DNA of 64,000 nucleotides, from the NCBI RefSeq assembly GCF_000741175.1, contig NZ_JGYS01000018.1:1-64000 (forward strand), given 5' to 3'. Position 1 is the first letter of the stretch; each line of letters begins with the position of its first letter. Source of the DNA: Bifidobacterium callitrichos DSM 23973 (GTDB lineage Bacteria > Actinomycetota > Actinomycetes > Actinomycetales > Bifidobacteriaceae). Positions 9,690-19,505 of this stretch are shown piece after piece. The position numbers and the translations under genes were made by a program. The notes beneath the pieces were generated by a model, which worked only from the letters and a program-made list of their open reading frames with translations, was not told the origin of the DNA and did not search any database.

Positions 9690-10020
9690 TACGACCCGTA
9701 CCTCATACGTCCCTATACGATCACATACGTCCTCATACATTACGGCCCCATACGACCCCGTGCAGTTCTTCCGTACGTTCCCGGGGACTATCACAGGGCG
9801 ATTCCCGATCACCGTACGCTGAGTCGGCCGCAGTGTACGTCGTCCGGGGCTTGAACGACGAAATCCCCCGATTTCGTATGCTGCGGACTGGTCAGCGTAC
9901 GAATGCGGGGGATTGCGGAGTGATACTCCCACGGAACGTACGCTGGCGATTGCTCAGCGTACGGTCCGTGGGGTCGAGCGACGGTTACCCCCGTTGGGAG
10001 GACGGAGGATGTCCGAAGTG
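9690..10020. repeat. GTACG-core palindrome cluster A
   Basis: Gene-free DNA holding at least three hairpins. One (9813-9839) has only the core CGTACGCTG/CAGTGTACG. The second (9862-9883 with 9893-9914) pairs 19 of 22 positions, with the outer arm AATCCCCCG. The third (9928-9945 with 9955-9972) pairs 17 of 18, with the outer arm CCCACGG. Each has the core stem CGTAYGCTG/CAGYGTACG and a 9-nt loop. The flanks also carry scattered CATACGTCC words (9700-9760). The remainder up to 10122 is G-rich and has no gene I can support. Confidence 0.8.
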
Positions 10021-10122
10021 GCCGAGGTCAGACATCCGAGGCAACCGGGATGTGGTTAACCGGGGGGTATCCGGGGGGGCGACCGGAATGTCCGGGGACG
10101 TATCCGGATGTATCCGGATGAC

Positions 10123-13100
10123 TCAGATGAGCTGGAGGGTCACGTCGAGGGTCAGCGGCTTGTCGGCGGGCAGCTGGAACTCGTCGTGGACCGGGGCGCC
10201 CCACGTGTCGTCGCCGCCGACGCCCATCTGGGCGGCGAGCAGGCGCAGGAACGTGTGACGGACCGGCGGCAGTTCGTTCTGGTGGGTGGCCTCCTCGAGC
10301 ATCAGCGAGCTGTACGGCAGCAGGCTCACGGCGAACGGCGAAGCGCCCGGAGCCGCAGCGACGCGCATGCCGTGGCCGTCCACGTCGGTGATCTCGGCCC
10401 AGCGCACGCCCTCATGGTTGCCGGTCTCCTGGGGCATCAGGTACGGCGCGCAGTCCTCGGCGGCGGTACGCGAGTAGATGCCCAGCTTCGCGCCGTGCAG
10501 GCGGTCGGCGTACGTCTCCTCGGGGCCGAGTCCGTAGAACTTCAGGTGATCGTACTGCGCCGGCAGCGTCCATTCGAGGCCAAACGCCGGCAGGGTCGGC
10601 GCGTCCTCCTCACCCGCGTACTTGACGGTCAGGTGCACGTGCAGGGCCGCGTCGACCTCGTAGCGCACGGTGACCGGCGTGCGCTTGGCGTCGGCGAGCT
10701 CGTAGTCGTAGCGTGCGACGAGTCCGGTGCCGTCGGCGGTCTTCTCGATCGACGTGCCGGTGACGCGGGCGTAGCGTCCGGCGGCGAACCACTGGGCGCG
10801 ATCGAAGCCGGATCCGTTGCCGCGATCGTTGTCGACGAGAGCGCGGAATGTCGTCAGGTTCGGGCGACGGATGACCTTCTCGCGGTCGCCGTAGCGGAAC
10901 GACACCATGCCGCCGGCCGTCTTGGACAGGAGGACTTCGGCGACATCGTTGTGGATGCCGGAGTTGAAGCCGTCCTCGGCGATGACCGCCTTGGATGCAG
11001 CGGACTGAGCGGAATCGCCCTCGCCGTCGCCATCGAACGACACGATCGCCGTGTGCTGACCGAACGTCAGTTCGTAGCCGGCGGGCGCCCAGTCGGTCGC
11101 CTCGGCGAGACGCTGGTCGACCTCGTACGTGACCTCGGCGCGGCCGGACAGCGGCACCAGATCGGTGACGTGCGGGAATGCGATCGGCTCGCGGACCTTC
11201 GCGCCGGCGGGCACGTCGAAACGGTAGTCGGCGTGCCAGCGCTCGACGCCGTCGACGAGGACGCGCGCGGTGAACACGTAGTCGGCCGTCGACACGAACA
11301 GGTTGTCGTTCGTGATCGTGACGCCGGACTCGTCCGGAACCAGCTTCACGTTGGCGTACAGCTGCTTGACCTCCTGCGCCTTGGGGGAGACGGTGCGGTC
11401 GGCGAAGACGATGCCGTCGCCGGCGAACTCGTAGTCGTTCGGGCGATCGTCGAAGTCGCCGCCGTAGGCGAGGCGCTCGGTGCCGTCGCCGAGGCGCTGG
11501 AACAGGGCCTGATCGACGTAGTCCCAGATGAAGCCGCCCTGGTACTTCGGGTACTTCTCGAGTTCGGTGTACAGGTGCAGGCCGCCGGAGGAGTTGCCCA
11601 TCGAGTGGCAGTATTCGCAGGAGATGTACGGCTTGACGGCGTCGGGTCCGACGTATTTCTCCTCGATTTCGGCCGGCTTGGCGTACATGCGGCTCATGAT
11701 GTCCGTGGCGGCGGAGAACTCGGGGTCGTTGACCACGCCCTCGTAGTGGACAGGGCGGAACGGATCGTTGGCGTGGAAGAAGTCGCGCATCGAGTAGAAC
11801 ACGTCGCCGCCGAACGACTCGTTGCCGAGCGACCAGATCACGACGCTCGCATGGTTGTAGTCGCGGCGCAGCATGCTCTCCGCGCGGTCGACGCACGCGG
11901 CGCGCCACTCGTCCTTGCTGCCCGGGATGGCGCGCGCGGGCTGGAACACGTCGCCCGGATCGGTCCAGCTGCCGTGGGTCTCGAGGTTGGTCTCGTCGAG
12001 CACGTAGATGCCGTACTCGTCGCACAGCTCGTACCAGCGAATCTGGTTCGGGTAGTGGCAGGTGCGCACGGCGTTGATGTTGAATCGCTTGAACTCGCGG
12101 ATGTCCTGGACCATGACTTCCTCGGACACCGCGCGGCCCTCGCGCGCATCGAACTCATGGCGATTGACGCCCTTGAAGATCACGCGCTTGCCGTTGATCT
12201 TCATGATGCCGTCCTCGATGGCGAAATGACGGAAGCCGATGCGCTGCGTCGCGACCTCGATCACGTGACGGTCGGCGGCGAGCGCGGTGACGGCGAGCGT
12301 GTACAGGTTCGGCTCCTCGGCGCTCCACGGGGCGACCTTGGCAAGCTTCGTGCGCCATTCCATCGTCGTCGCGTCGGCGGAGTCCTTGACCTCCTGCCAG
12401 ACGACCGCTCCGTCGGCGTCGAGCAGCGCGGCCTCGATCGATGCGGCCTTGCCGGAGGCGACGCCCGCGACCGTCGCCGCGACGTCGAGCGTGCCCGCGC
12501 CGGTCGTGTGGTCGTAGTCGGCGTCGACCTTGAGGTTGCCGACGTGGACGGCCGGATGCGCGGCGAGCTCGACCGAGCGGAAGATGCCATGCATGCGCCA
12601 GAAGTCCTGATCCTCGAGCCAGCTGGCGGAGGAGTACTCGAAGACGGCCACGTCGAGCCTGTTCGCGCCCTCGCGCAGGGCGGGGGTCACGTCGAATTCG
12701 CTCGGGGTGAAGGAGTCCTCGGAGTAGCCGATGAACGCGCCGTTGAGCCACACGGCGATCGCGGTCGAGGCGCCGTGGAAGGTCAGGGTGACGGTCTGTC
12801 CGGCGGCGAGCGCGGCGGCGACCTTCGGGGAGGCGGTGAACTCGCGGCGGTAGAGGGCCACGTGGTTGTGCTCGGGGATGGCAGGCGCGGGAGGCGCCTC
12901 GTGGCCGGACCACGGGTACTGCTGGTTGACGTACTTGTGGTTCAGGAATCCGCGGGTCTCCAGGGTGGAGGGCACGTCGATCGGCTGGAAGCCGGCGTCG
13001 ACGAACGCGGCGAGCGGATCGGCGCCGAATGCGTCCTTGCCGTAGTCGGCGAGATCAACGACCTTGACGCTCCACGCGCCGTCGAGGCTCTGCCTGAGGT

Positions 13101-13245
13101 CCGAGGTTTCGCCCGCGCCGGGAATGTGGTCGTAGTAGCGATGGCTGGAGTGCGCGTCGAGGCGATTGACCTCGAATGTGCGCGGGTCGTCGAGCCATGC
13201 CGGATCAAAGCGATCGGCGTGATTGTCTGGCTGAGTACTGGTCAT
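10123..13245 (-). CDS. lacZ: Beta-galactosidase, glycoside hydrolase family 2
   Basis: A 1040-aa LacZ-type enzyme of the usual length. It hydrolyses lactose and galacto-oligosaccharides in the cytoplasm, with retention. Domain order is the sugar-binding jelly roll (about 55-230), an Ig-like GH2 domain (about 230-340), the TIM barrel (about 340-630) and the C-terminal beta-galactosidase small chain (about 760-1035). The acid/base is Glu476 in WSLGNES and the nucleophile is Glu544 in ISCEYCHSMGNS. There is no signal peptide. The start is the ATG preceded by AAAGGG. It is transcribed divergently from a LacI-family gene (13833), with operator-like palindromes between them, so lactose-type induction is likely. 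No permease lies next to it; the ABC importer downstream could supply substrate. Confidence 0.97.
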   Translation of the reverse strand: MTSTQPDNHADRFDPAWLDDPRTFEVNRLDAHSSHRYYDHIPGAGETSDLRQSLDGAWSVKVVDLADYGKDAFGADPLAAFVDAGFQPIDVPSTLETRGFLNHKYVNQQYPWSGHEAPPAPAIPEHNHVALYRREFTASPKVAAALAAGQTVTLTFHGASTAIAVWLNGAFIGYSEDSFTPSEFDVTPALREGANRLDVAVFEYSSASWLEDQDFWRMHGIFRSVELAAHPAVHVGNLKVDADYDHTTGAGTLDVAATVAGVASGKAASIEAALLDADGAVVWQEVKDSADATTMEWRTKLAKVAPWSAEEPNLYTLAVTALAADRHVIEVATQRIGFRHFAIEDGIMKINGKRVIFKGVNRHEFDAREGRAVSEEVMVQDIREFKRFNINAVRTCHYPNQIRWYELCDEYGIYVLDETNLETHGSWTDPGDVFQPARAIPGSKDEWRAACVDRAESMLRRDYNHASVVIWSLGNESFGGDVFYSMRDFFHANDPFRPVHYEGVVNDPEFSAATDIMSRMYAKPAEIEEKYVGPDAVKPYISCEYCHSMGNSSGGLHLYTELEKYPKYQGGFIWDYVDQALFQRLGDGTERLAYGGDFDDRPNDYEFAGDGIVFADRTVSPKAQEVKQLYANVKLVPDESGVTITNDNLFVSTADYVFTARVLVDGVERWHADYRFDVPAGAKVREPIAFPHVTDLVPLSGRAEVTYEVDQRLAEATDWAPAGYELTFGQHTAIVSFDGDGEGDSAQSAASKAVIAEDGFNSGIHNDVAEVLLSKTAGGMVSFRYGDREKVIRRPNLTTFRALVDNDRGNGSGFDRAQWFAAGRYARVTGTSIEKTADGTGLVARYDYELADAKRTPVTVRYEVDAALHVHLTVKYAGEEDAPTLPAFGLEWTLPAQYDHLKFYGLGPEETYADRLHGAKLGIYSRTAAEDCAPYLMPQETGNHEGVRWAEITDVDGHGMRVAAAPGASPFAVSLLPYSSLMLEEATHQNELPPVRHTFLRLLAAQMGVGGDDTWGAPVHDEFQLPADKPLTLDVTLQLI

Positions 13246-13301
13246 AGTATGCGTGCCCTTTCTGTCCGTTATTGCGTACTGCTCCGTCAGCGCAACTCTG
13301 G

Positions 13302-13316
13302 AGTAAATCTTTTACT
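13302..13316. promoter_or_regulatory. LacI-type operator upstream of lacZ
   Basis: AGTAAATCTTTTACT is a palindrome with 6-bp arms (AGTAAA/TTTACT), 57 nt upstream of the lacZ start. It resembles the sites at 13506-13520 and 13757-13773. Confidence 0.5.
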
Positions 13317-13375
13317 AAAAATAGTCTTCACGCGCCTGCAGTGCAAGTTCATCGACATGGCACTCGATGTCACTA

Positions 13376-13422
13376 GCCCCCCTCTGACGAAGGGGCTGTC
13401 AGCGAAACTGACTGGGGGAAAG
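13376..13422. repeat. CCCCCTCTGACGAG dispersed palindromic element, copy 2
   Basis: This degenerate copy begins GCCCCCCTCTGACGAAGGGG and ends with ACTGACTGGGGGAAAG. Its two hairpins (CCCCTCTGACGAAGGGG and GTCAGCGAAACTGAC) match the complete element at 31919-31964. Confidence 0.75.
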
Positions 13423-13505
13423 ACAGGGCTATATCTGCCACGGGTTCCAATCATCACACAAGCACACCACCACATCTCGCCATACCTCATCGATACGTAT
13501 TATTT

Positions 13506-13520
13506 AGATAAGCATTTACC
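13506..13520. promoter_or_regulatory. Possible second LacI-type operator
   Basis: AGATAAGCATTTACC shares the right half GCATTTACC pattern with the operator at 13757-13773. It is weaker in its left half. Confidence 0.3.
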
Positions 13521-13523
13521 AAA

Positions 13524-13655
13524 ATGAAGGTAGGGAGCTGTCCTCCCATTCAGTATGGTCCGGCCATCACCACCGACTCGCACGAGCGCGGCATCCACAC
13601 CAGCCTCGATACACCGCTCGGCAACATCGACTATAACGCCCTAGCATCGTCGTGA
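13524..13655 (+). pseudogene. Decayed fragment resembling a pyruvate formate-lyase activating enzyme
   Basis: A 43-codon open frame contains SHERGIHTSLDTPLGNID. This resembles the GIHTxLDTxG segment that follows the radical-SAM core of PflA-type activases. Nothing upstream or downstream continues the fold (no CxxxCxxC cluster), so I read it as a remnant left by gene loss or rearrangement, not a functional gene. A chance match is possible because the motif is short. Confidence 0.35.
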
Positions 13656-13658
13656 TGA

Positions 13659-14894
<1,236 letters not shown>

Positions 14895-14899
14895 GAAAA

Positions 14900-14930
14900 G
14901 CCGGGGTCCGCGTGAAGCGGAACCCCGGCC
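14900..14930 (+). terminator. Hairpin after the lacZ-linked lacI
   Basis: GCCGGGGTCCGC and GCGGAACCCCGGC form a stem directly after the stop. There is no T-run, so termination is likely but not certain. Confidence 0.5.
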
Positions 14931-15013
14931 GGATGAGAGGAGATTCATGCGAAGTATGAGAGGGATTCGGGGAAGGTGATCGGCCTTCCCCGGATTAGCC
15001 ACGACCCTCCCGA

Positions 15014-15058
15014 GCCCCCTCTGACGAGGGGCTGTCAGCACAGCTGACTGGGGGAGAG
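15014..15058. repeat. CCCCCTCTGACGAG dispersed palindromic element, copy 3
   Basis: GCCCCCTCTGACGAGGGG is followed by CTGTCAGCACAGCTGAC and TGGGGGAGAG. The inner stem is a variant (GTCAGC/GCTGAC) of the one in the complete copy, with pairing kept. It lies in the convergent gap between lacI and the solute-binding protein gene. Confidence 0.8.
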
Positions 15059-15071
15059 CAGAGGCTCAGGA

Positions 15072-16418
15072 TCAGCCTTCCTTGACGGTGAAGCCCTGAT
15101 CGTTGCCGTACTTGACCAGCGCGTCCTGGAAGGCGGACAGGCCCTTCATGAGCGTGGTGGACTTGTCGGTGTAGGCCTTGCCGACGTAATCGCCGTAGAT
15201 GGTGTTGGCCTGGCCGGCGTAGGGCAGGAACTGGAAGGAGGAGGTGACCTGGTTGGCGGCCTCGGCGAGGACCTGGTTGTAGTCCTGATCACCGAAGTAG
15301 GCACGAACCTCGTCGGAGCCCTTGAGGAAGTCGGCGTCCTTCAGGGTGTCCTTGTCGGCCGGGAACGCACCGCCGTCGGTACGAATCTTGATGCCTTCCT
15401 TGCTGTGGTTCGCGAACTCGATGAATTTGTAGGCGGCGTCCTGGTTCTTGGAGGCGGCGGTCACGGCCAGCGCGGAACCACCGTTCTCACCGTTGGACGG
15501 CTTGCTGGCGTCCCAGTTCGGCTGCAGGGCGACGCGCATGTTGCCCTTCGCGGCGGCGGAGTTGGAGACCAGGTTGGCCGGCATCCAAGCGCCCTCGAAG
15601 ATGGAGGCGATGGTGCCGTCGCCGATGCCGCGGTTCCACTCGTCGGCCCAGGTGGCGACCTTCGTGTTGATGAGGTCCTCATCGATCAGCTTCTGCCAGT
15701 ACTCGGCGACGGTCTTGACCTCGGGGTCGGACTTGAAGTTGATGGTAACGTTCTCGCCCTTGGACTCGTACGGCTTGGCGCCGGCCTGCCACAGGAACGC
15801 GGTCATCACCTTGATGTCGCCGGTGTCGGCGGTGATGTAGTAGTTCGGGCCGAGGGCATGGATCTTCTTGGCGGCCTCGTAGTACTCGTCCCAGGTCTTC
15901 GGAACCTCAGTGATGCCGGCCTTGTCAAAGGTGGCTTTGTTGTAGAACATGGCCTGCGGGCCGGAATCCATCGGCAGCGCGTACACGCCGTCGTTGATGT
16001 TCACGGAGTTCCACGTTCCCGGGGTGTAGAAGCTGTCAAAGCCGGAGGTCTTGTCCTTGATGTTGGCCAGCTGGCTCTGCTCGCCGATGACGAACTGCGG
16101 GATGGTCATGTACTCGAGCTGGACGACGTCCGGGATGCCGCTGCCGGCCTGGATCGCGTTGTTCAGTGAGGTGACGGTGGTGTCGGCCTTACCGGTGTTG
16201 TTGAAGTCGATCTTGATGTTCGGGTACTTCTTCTGGAACGCTTCGATGACCGGCTTGAGGGTGGGCTCCCATGCCCACAGGTTCAGCGTGACGTCGCCGC
16301 TGGCGTCGCCGGCGCTGCCCTGGCTGGAGGACGACGATGATTCGCCGCACGCGGCAACGGAAACCAGCATGGCTGCGGCGCCAATCAGTGCCACCGACTT
16401 CTTCATCGAGAAGCTCAT
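15072..16418 (-). CDS. ABC transporter sugar-binding lipoprotein (family 1 SBP)
   Basis: A 448-aa extracellular solute-binding protein. The signal peptide ends in the lipobox VSVAAC (Cys near residue 24), followed by a Ser/Gly-rich linker. The mature part is of the MalE/UgpB type, with DVVQLEY and ALPMDSGPQAMFYNKATFDKAG as typical blocks. It captures an oligosaccharide for the permeases at 19506-21498. The exact sugar cannot be read from sequence. The gene is monocistronic, with a clear promoter between two CCGG-centred operators. The permease genes lie 3 kb away, separated by a regulator and an ATPase gene on the other strand. Confidence 0.93.
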   Translation of the reverse strand: MSFSMKKSVALIGAAAMLVSVAACGESSSSSSQGSAGDASGDVTLNLWAWEPTLKPVIEAFQKKYPNIKIDFNNTGKADTTVTSLNNAIQAGSGIPDVVQLEYMTIPQFVIGEQSQLANIKDKTSGFDSFYTPGTWNSVNINDGVYALPMDSGPQAMFYNKATFDKAGITEVPKTWDEYYEAAKKIHALGPNYYITADTGDIKVMTAFLWQAGAKPYESKGENVTINFKSDPEVKTVAEYWQKLIDEDLINTKVATWADEWNRGIGDGTIASIFEGAWMPANLVSNSAAAKGNMRVALQPNWDASKPSNGENGGSALAVTAASKNQDAAYKFIEFANHSKEGIKIRTDGGAFPADKDTLKDADFLKGSDEVRAYFGDQDYNQVLAEAANQVTSSFQFLPYAGQANTIYGDYVGKAYTDKSTTLMKGLSAFQDALVKYGNDQGFTVKEG

Positions 16419-16473
16419 GTTACTTGCCTTTCTCTTCCTTGAGGCTTTGTTCTCCCGGCCTCACAACACTCCG

Positions 16474-16487
16474 TGTGACCGGTTACA
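16474..16487. promoter_or_regulatory. LacI operator 1 (binding-protein/lacI divergent region)
   Basis: TGTGACCGGTTACA is a near-perfect CG-centred palindrome downstream of the binding-protein -10 box. It forms a pair with 16508-16521. Confidence 0.8.
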
Positions 16488-16493
16488 GCAATG

Positions 16494-16522
16494 AGTATAC
16501 ACTGGTATGTAACCGGTCACAA
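16494..16522 (-). promoter_or_regulatory. Promoter of the sugar-binding protein gene
   Basis: On the minus strand, TTGTGA (-35, 16517-16522) and TATACT (-10, 16494-16499) are exactly 17 bp apart. The -35 overlaps operator 2, and operator 1 lies just past the -10, an arrangement well suited to repression. Confidence 0.75.
16508..16521. promoter_or_regulatory. LacI operator 2 (overlaps -35)
   Basis: TGTAACCGGTCACA is the inverted copy of operator 1, 34 bp away centre to centre. The same pair occurs upstream of the permease genes (21552-21598). Confidence 0.8.
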
Positions 16523-16627
16523 TCCGCGTGTCGCTTCGACGAAGAACAAGGAGCGTGATGACGCCTGCTTGCAGTGGCACACGGCAACGAAGCACGGCAT
16601 CAGACAGAGAGCAGAGAGGTGAATACG

Positions 16628-17656
16628 ATGACGTATATGAAAACGACAAGGAAGAAGGTTACGATACGTGACGTGGCGCAGCATGCGGGTGTCTCCTACG
16701 GCACCGTATCCCGATACCTGAACGGCAACGACCACGTCTCCAAGGATGCAGCGGAACGCGTCGCGGCGGCTATCAAGGAACTTGAGTACACACCGAACAG
16801 AGCGGCGCAGTCGCTGGCGCAGCAGCGCACGTTCACCATCGCACTGATCATTCAGGTCGAATCGAACGAGACGATCGTGCAGACCAGCGTCAGCGAGGCG
16901 ATGACCGGCGCGAATCAGACGCTCGGCGACGCCGGCTACCAGATGGTCACGCTCATCGCCAATTCGGACGAGTCGACCGAGCGCATCGCCAAGCTGGTGC
17001 GCAGCGACTTCGCCGACGGCTACCTGCTGTTCTCGCTGAGCAACGACAACTCACTTGCCAACACGTTCCTCAACATCAGCCGTCCGGTGGTGCGTTCGGA
17101 GGCCGGGGACCGAGGTGACCTGCCGTATCCGGCAGTCGACTTCACGAACCGGGACGGACAGTTCAACATCACCCGGTATCTTCTCGACAAGGGACGCACG
17201 AATCTTGCGTATGTGTGCGGACCGGGCTATTCGCCATCCGCGGTGAACCGCCTCGAGGGGTTCAAGCGGGCGATGGGAGAGCGGTTCGACGAACGCCAGG
17301 TCTACTACGCCGACGACTGGGAGATCACCAGCGGCGAGATGGCCGCGGTCGAGTTCCAGCCGATGCTCGACCACATCAACGGGTTCGTGTGCGCAAACGA
17401 TAATATCGCGGTCGGCGTGATCAACCAGCTCACGCGCTTCGGATACCATGTGCCGGACGACATCGCCGTGACCGGTTTCGACGATTCCCCGATGGCGATC
17501 CTCGCCAATCCGAAACTCACCACGGTCCGACAGGACTCGATCCTGCACGGCCAGACGATGGCCGAACTGTTGCTGAAGATGATGCGCGGCGAGCAGGTGG
17601 AGGATCACTACATCAAGCTCCTACCCACCTCGATCATCGAGCGCCAGTCGGCGTGA
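16628..17656 (+). CDS. LacI/GalR-family regulator of the ABC sugar importer
   Basis: A 342-aa LacI-type repressor with the HTH KVTIRDVAQHAGVSYGTVSR and a sugar-sensing domain ending in the usual VTGFDDSPMA and TTVRQD blocks. The ATG at 16628 follows AGAGAGGTG by about 7 nt; a longer in-frame start at 16574 has no ribosome site. It is divergent from the binding-protein gene, with the paired TGTAACCGGTCACA operators in the shared gap. The same operators precede the permease operon, so one repressor very likely coordinates both halves of the importer. Confidence 0.93.
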   Translation: MTYMKTTRKKVTIRDVAQHAGVSYGTVSRYLNGNDHVSKDAAERVAAAIKELEYTPNRAAQSLAQQRTFTIALIIQVESNETIVQTSVSEAMTGANQTLGDAGYQMVTLIANSDESTERIAKLVRSDFADGYLLFSLSNDNSLANTFLNISRPVVRSEAGDRGDLPYPAVDFTNRDGQFNITRYLLDKGRTNLAYVCGPGYSPSAVNRLEGFKRAMGERFDERQVYYADDWEITSGEMAAVEFQPMLDHINGFVCANDNIAVGVINQLTRFGYHVPDDIAVTGFDDSPMAILANPKLTTVRQDSILHGQTMAELLLKMMRGEQVEDHYIKLLPTSIIERQSA

Positions 17657-17678
17657 AACATCGAGGAGCCCTGTGAGC

Positions 17679-17692
17679 GTTTCACGTGAAAC
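17679..17692. promoter_or_regulatory. parS site (outlying)
   Basis: GTTTCACGTGAAAC is a perfect 14-bp parS core for ParB. It lies in the gap after the importer lacI gene, about 14 kb from oriC on the side opposite parAB. Confidence 0.85.
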
Positions 17693-17750
17693 ACCCATCA
17701 CCGCTGAACCAGCCCGTCCAAACCGATGTGCATACGTCCATGTTGCATCT

Positions 17751-17811
17751 CTCTTCTCTGATTTATAGAATCGTGATTTAGTAAATTACGATTCTATAAA
17801 TCGGAGAAGGG
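17751..17811 (+). promoter_or_regulatory. 27-bp-arm palindrome covering the ATPase ribosome site
   Basis: Bases 17751-17777 pair with 17785-17811 at every position if G-U pairs are allowed (three wobbles), with the loop TTAGTAA. The inner 18-bp arms (17760-17777, 17785-17802) are AT-rich. The ribosome site AAGGGG (17807-17812), 8 nt before the ATG at 17821, lies in the 3' arm. If transcribed, the hairpin would hide the site. As DNA, it could be a dyad operator. Confidence 0.75.
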
Positions 17812-17820
17812 GCCGGGACT

Positions 17821-19215
17821 ATGTTCATAGGCAGACATCGCGAACTCGCCACCCTGCAACGCCGCTGGAGTACCAACGCCTTTGAATGCGTCGTCGTGTA
17901 CGGCAGAAGACGCGTCGGCAAAACCACGCTGATCAATGAGTTCCTCAACGGCAGACCGACCATTTTCTTCTCCGCCATCGAGTCCAGCGAGTCACGGAAT
18001 CTCGAAGCACTCAGCCGCAGTATCGCCCTGTTCGAGAAGGGTGATGCCGCGATGGAATCGGCACCCATATTCCGTAATTTCGAGGAGGCTTTGCATGCCG
18101 TCTTCGAACTTGCACGCACGCAACGTATCGCATTCGTCATCGACGAGTATCCATATCTCGCCAAAGCCGATCGGTCGGCCAATTCGGTGCTGCAGCACGC
18201 AATCGACCGCCATAAAGACGACAGCCGACTCATGCTTATCCTGTGCGGTTCATCCATGTCGTTCATGGAACGTCAGGTGCTCGGCTATGAAAGCCCGCTG
18301 TATGGCCGTCGTACTGCACAGATCAAGGTGGAACCATTCGGATACACGGATGTCCGACGGTTCCTGCCACGGTTCAGCGCGGAGGATGCGGCGATTGCCT
18401 ATGGGCTGACGGACGGCATCCCGCAGTACCTGAATCAGATCGATGACTCCATGACCATTCGCGATAACATACGTTGGAACATCATCGACCCCGATTGCTA
18501 TCTATTCGAGGAACCGGATAACCTGCTCAAGCAGGAGCTTCGCAATCCAGCTGAATACAACGCCATCATCCAGGCGATCGCCTCGGGCGCCTCACGCTCG
18601 AACACCATAGCAACGGCCTGCCATATGGAAACGTCCAACTGTTCCACATACTTGCGCAATCTGATCGATTTGGGCATCGTGCGCAAGGAGACACCGTTCC
18701 AGCAGGATTCGCCGCGCAAAACCATCTACAGGATCGAAGACTCGTTCTTCCGGTTCTGGTATCGCTTCGTACCGATGAATATGTCACTGATTCAATCAGG
18801 TCGATCCGATCTTGCGGCCGACCGTATCATGCGTTCGATCACCGATTTCATGGGCCAGGTGTTCGAGGACATCTGTACGCAATGGCTGTGGATGAGGAAC
18901 GGGACCGACGACCTCCCGTTCCTGCTGTTGCAAACCGGTCGATGGTGGGGAGCCGATCCCCGCACCCGTAGTCAGGAGGAGATCGATATCGTAGGAGCGG
19001 GGGACGATCCGAAACGGATGCTGTTCTGTGAATGCAAGTGGCGTAGCATCCCCAGCGGTATGAGAGAGCTTGAGACGTTGCAGCACCGCGCTGACTTGTT
19101 GCACGCCGACGACAGCCACTACATGCTCTTCTCCAAGTCCGGCTTCGATGAACCGGTATGCAACGCTGCCCGCAACGACACCGCCGTCACGCTCGTCTCC
19201 TTCGACGACATGTGA
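17821..19215 (+). CDS. Archaeal-type AAA ATPase with DUF234 nuclease-like C-terminus
   Basis: A 464-aa protein. The N-terminal P-loop ATPase has Walker A GRRRVGKTTL near residue 33 and a Walker-B-like IAFVIDEYPYL. A sensor-like LCGSSMSFMERQVLG follows, then a winged-helix region. The C-terminal DUF234 has EEIDIV and FCECKW, matching the D-(D/E)xK core of PD-(D/E)XK nucleases. This is the MNS-type/Arch_ATPase family, whose biological role is unsettled. It lies alone on the plus strand between the two halves of a sugar importer, which suggests insertion. The palindrome at 17751-17811 covers its ribosome site. A diverged paralogue lies at 44338. I cannot tell whether it has a defence, toxin-like or housekeeping role. 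Confidence 0.88.
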   Translation: MFIGRHRELATLQRRWSTNAFECVVVYGRRRVGKTTLINEFLNGRPTIFFSAIESSESRNLEALSRSIALFEKGDAAMESAPIFRNFEEALHAVFELARTQRIAFVIDEYPYLAKADRSANSVLQHAIDRHKDDSRLMLILCGSSMSFMERQVLGYESPLYGRRTAQIKVEPFGYTDVRRFLPRFSAEDAAIAYGLTDGIPQYLNQIDDSMTIRDNIRWNIIDPDCYLFEEPDNLLKQELRNPAEYNAIIQAIASGASRSNTIATACHMETSNCSTYLRNLIDLGIVRKETPFQQDSPRKTIYRIEDSFFRFWYRFVPMNMSLIQSGRSDLAADRIMRSITDFMGQVFEDICTQWLWMRNGTDDLPFLLLQTGRWWGADPRTRSQEEIDIVGAGDDPKRMLFCECKWRSIPSGMRELETLQHRADLLHADDSHYMLFSKSGFDEPVCNAARNDTAVTLVSFDDM

Positions 19216-19317
19216 CAACCGGCTCCGCACTGCATGGACCCGTACCAACGCATCGCCTTGTCCCATCTAGCCAACCTGCACACGCAACCATGCATACGCA
19301 ACGGAACAGCGAAACGA

Positions 19318-19407
19318 GGGGCGTGGGCGGATGCGTCGTGTCCGACCGTAAAGACTTGGCCAGAGCGGCCCGGAGCGTGTCGAACATGACGCATCCGCCC
19401 ACGCCCC
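19318..19407. repeat. 20-bp perfect inverted repeat with 50-nt spacer
   Basis: GGGGCGTGGGCGGATGCGTC (19318-19337) is perfectly inverted at 19388-19407. Pairing extends inward (GTGTCCGAC with GTCGAACAT, one mismatch and one wobble). It sits in the convergent gap between the ATPase and the permease gene. It may be a bidirectional terminator, a structured RNA or a small mobile palindrome. Confidence 0.7.
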
Positions 19408-19429
19408 GGCCACCGGAACACCGGAACAA

Positions 19430-19476
19430 TGAAAACGTCGGCCGGGCATGAGGACAATCCCCGTGCCCGGCCGACG
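19430..19476 (-). terminator. Terminator of the permease operon
   Basis: CGTCGGCCGGGCA and TGCCCGGCCGACG (19436-19448, 19464-19476) form a 13-bp stem, followed on the minus strand by TTTTC. It lies 30 nt past the stop of the downstream permease gene. Confidence 0.85.
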
Positions 19477-19505
19477 TGATACCTAATGAAGCCGAGGCGA
19501 ACTGA

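Noticed and set aside
9690..10020. GTACG repeats as a CRISPR array
   Set aside because: The units are hairpins of differing arm sequence without uniform repeats or spacers, and no cas gene lies nearby.
10108..13527. 1139-codon plus-strand frame across lacZ
   Set aside because: It is the antisense shadow of a GH2 enzyme with both catalytic glutamates; its translation has no family signature and is dominated by Arg, Val, Gly and Asp.
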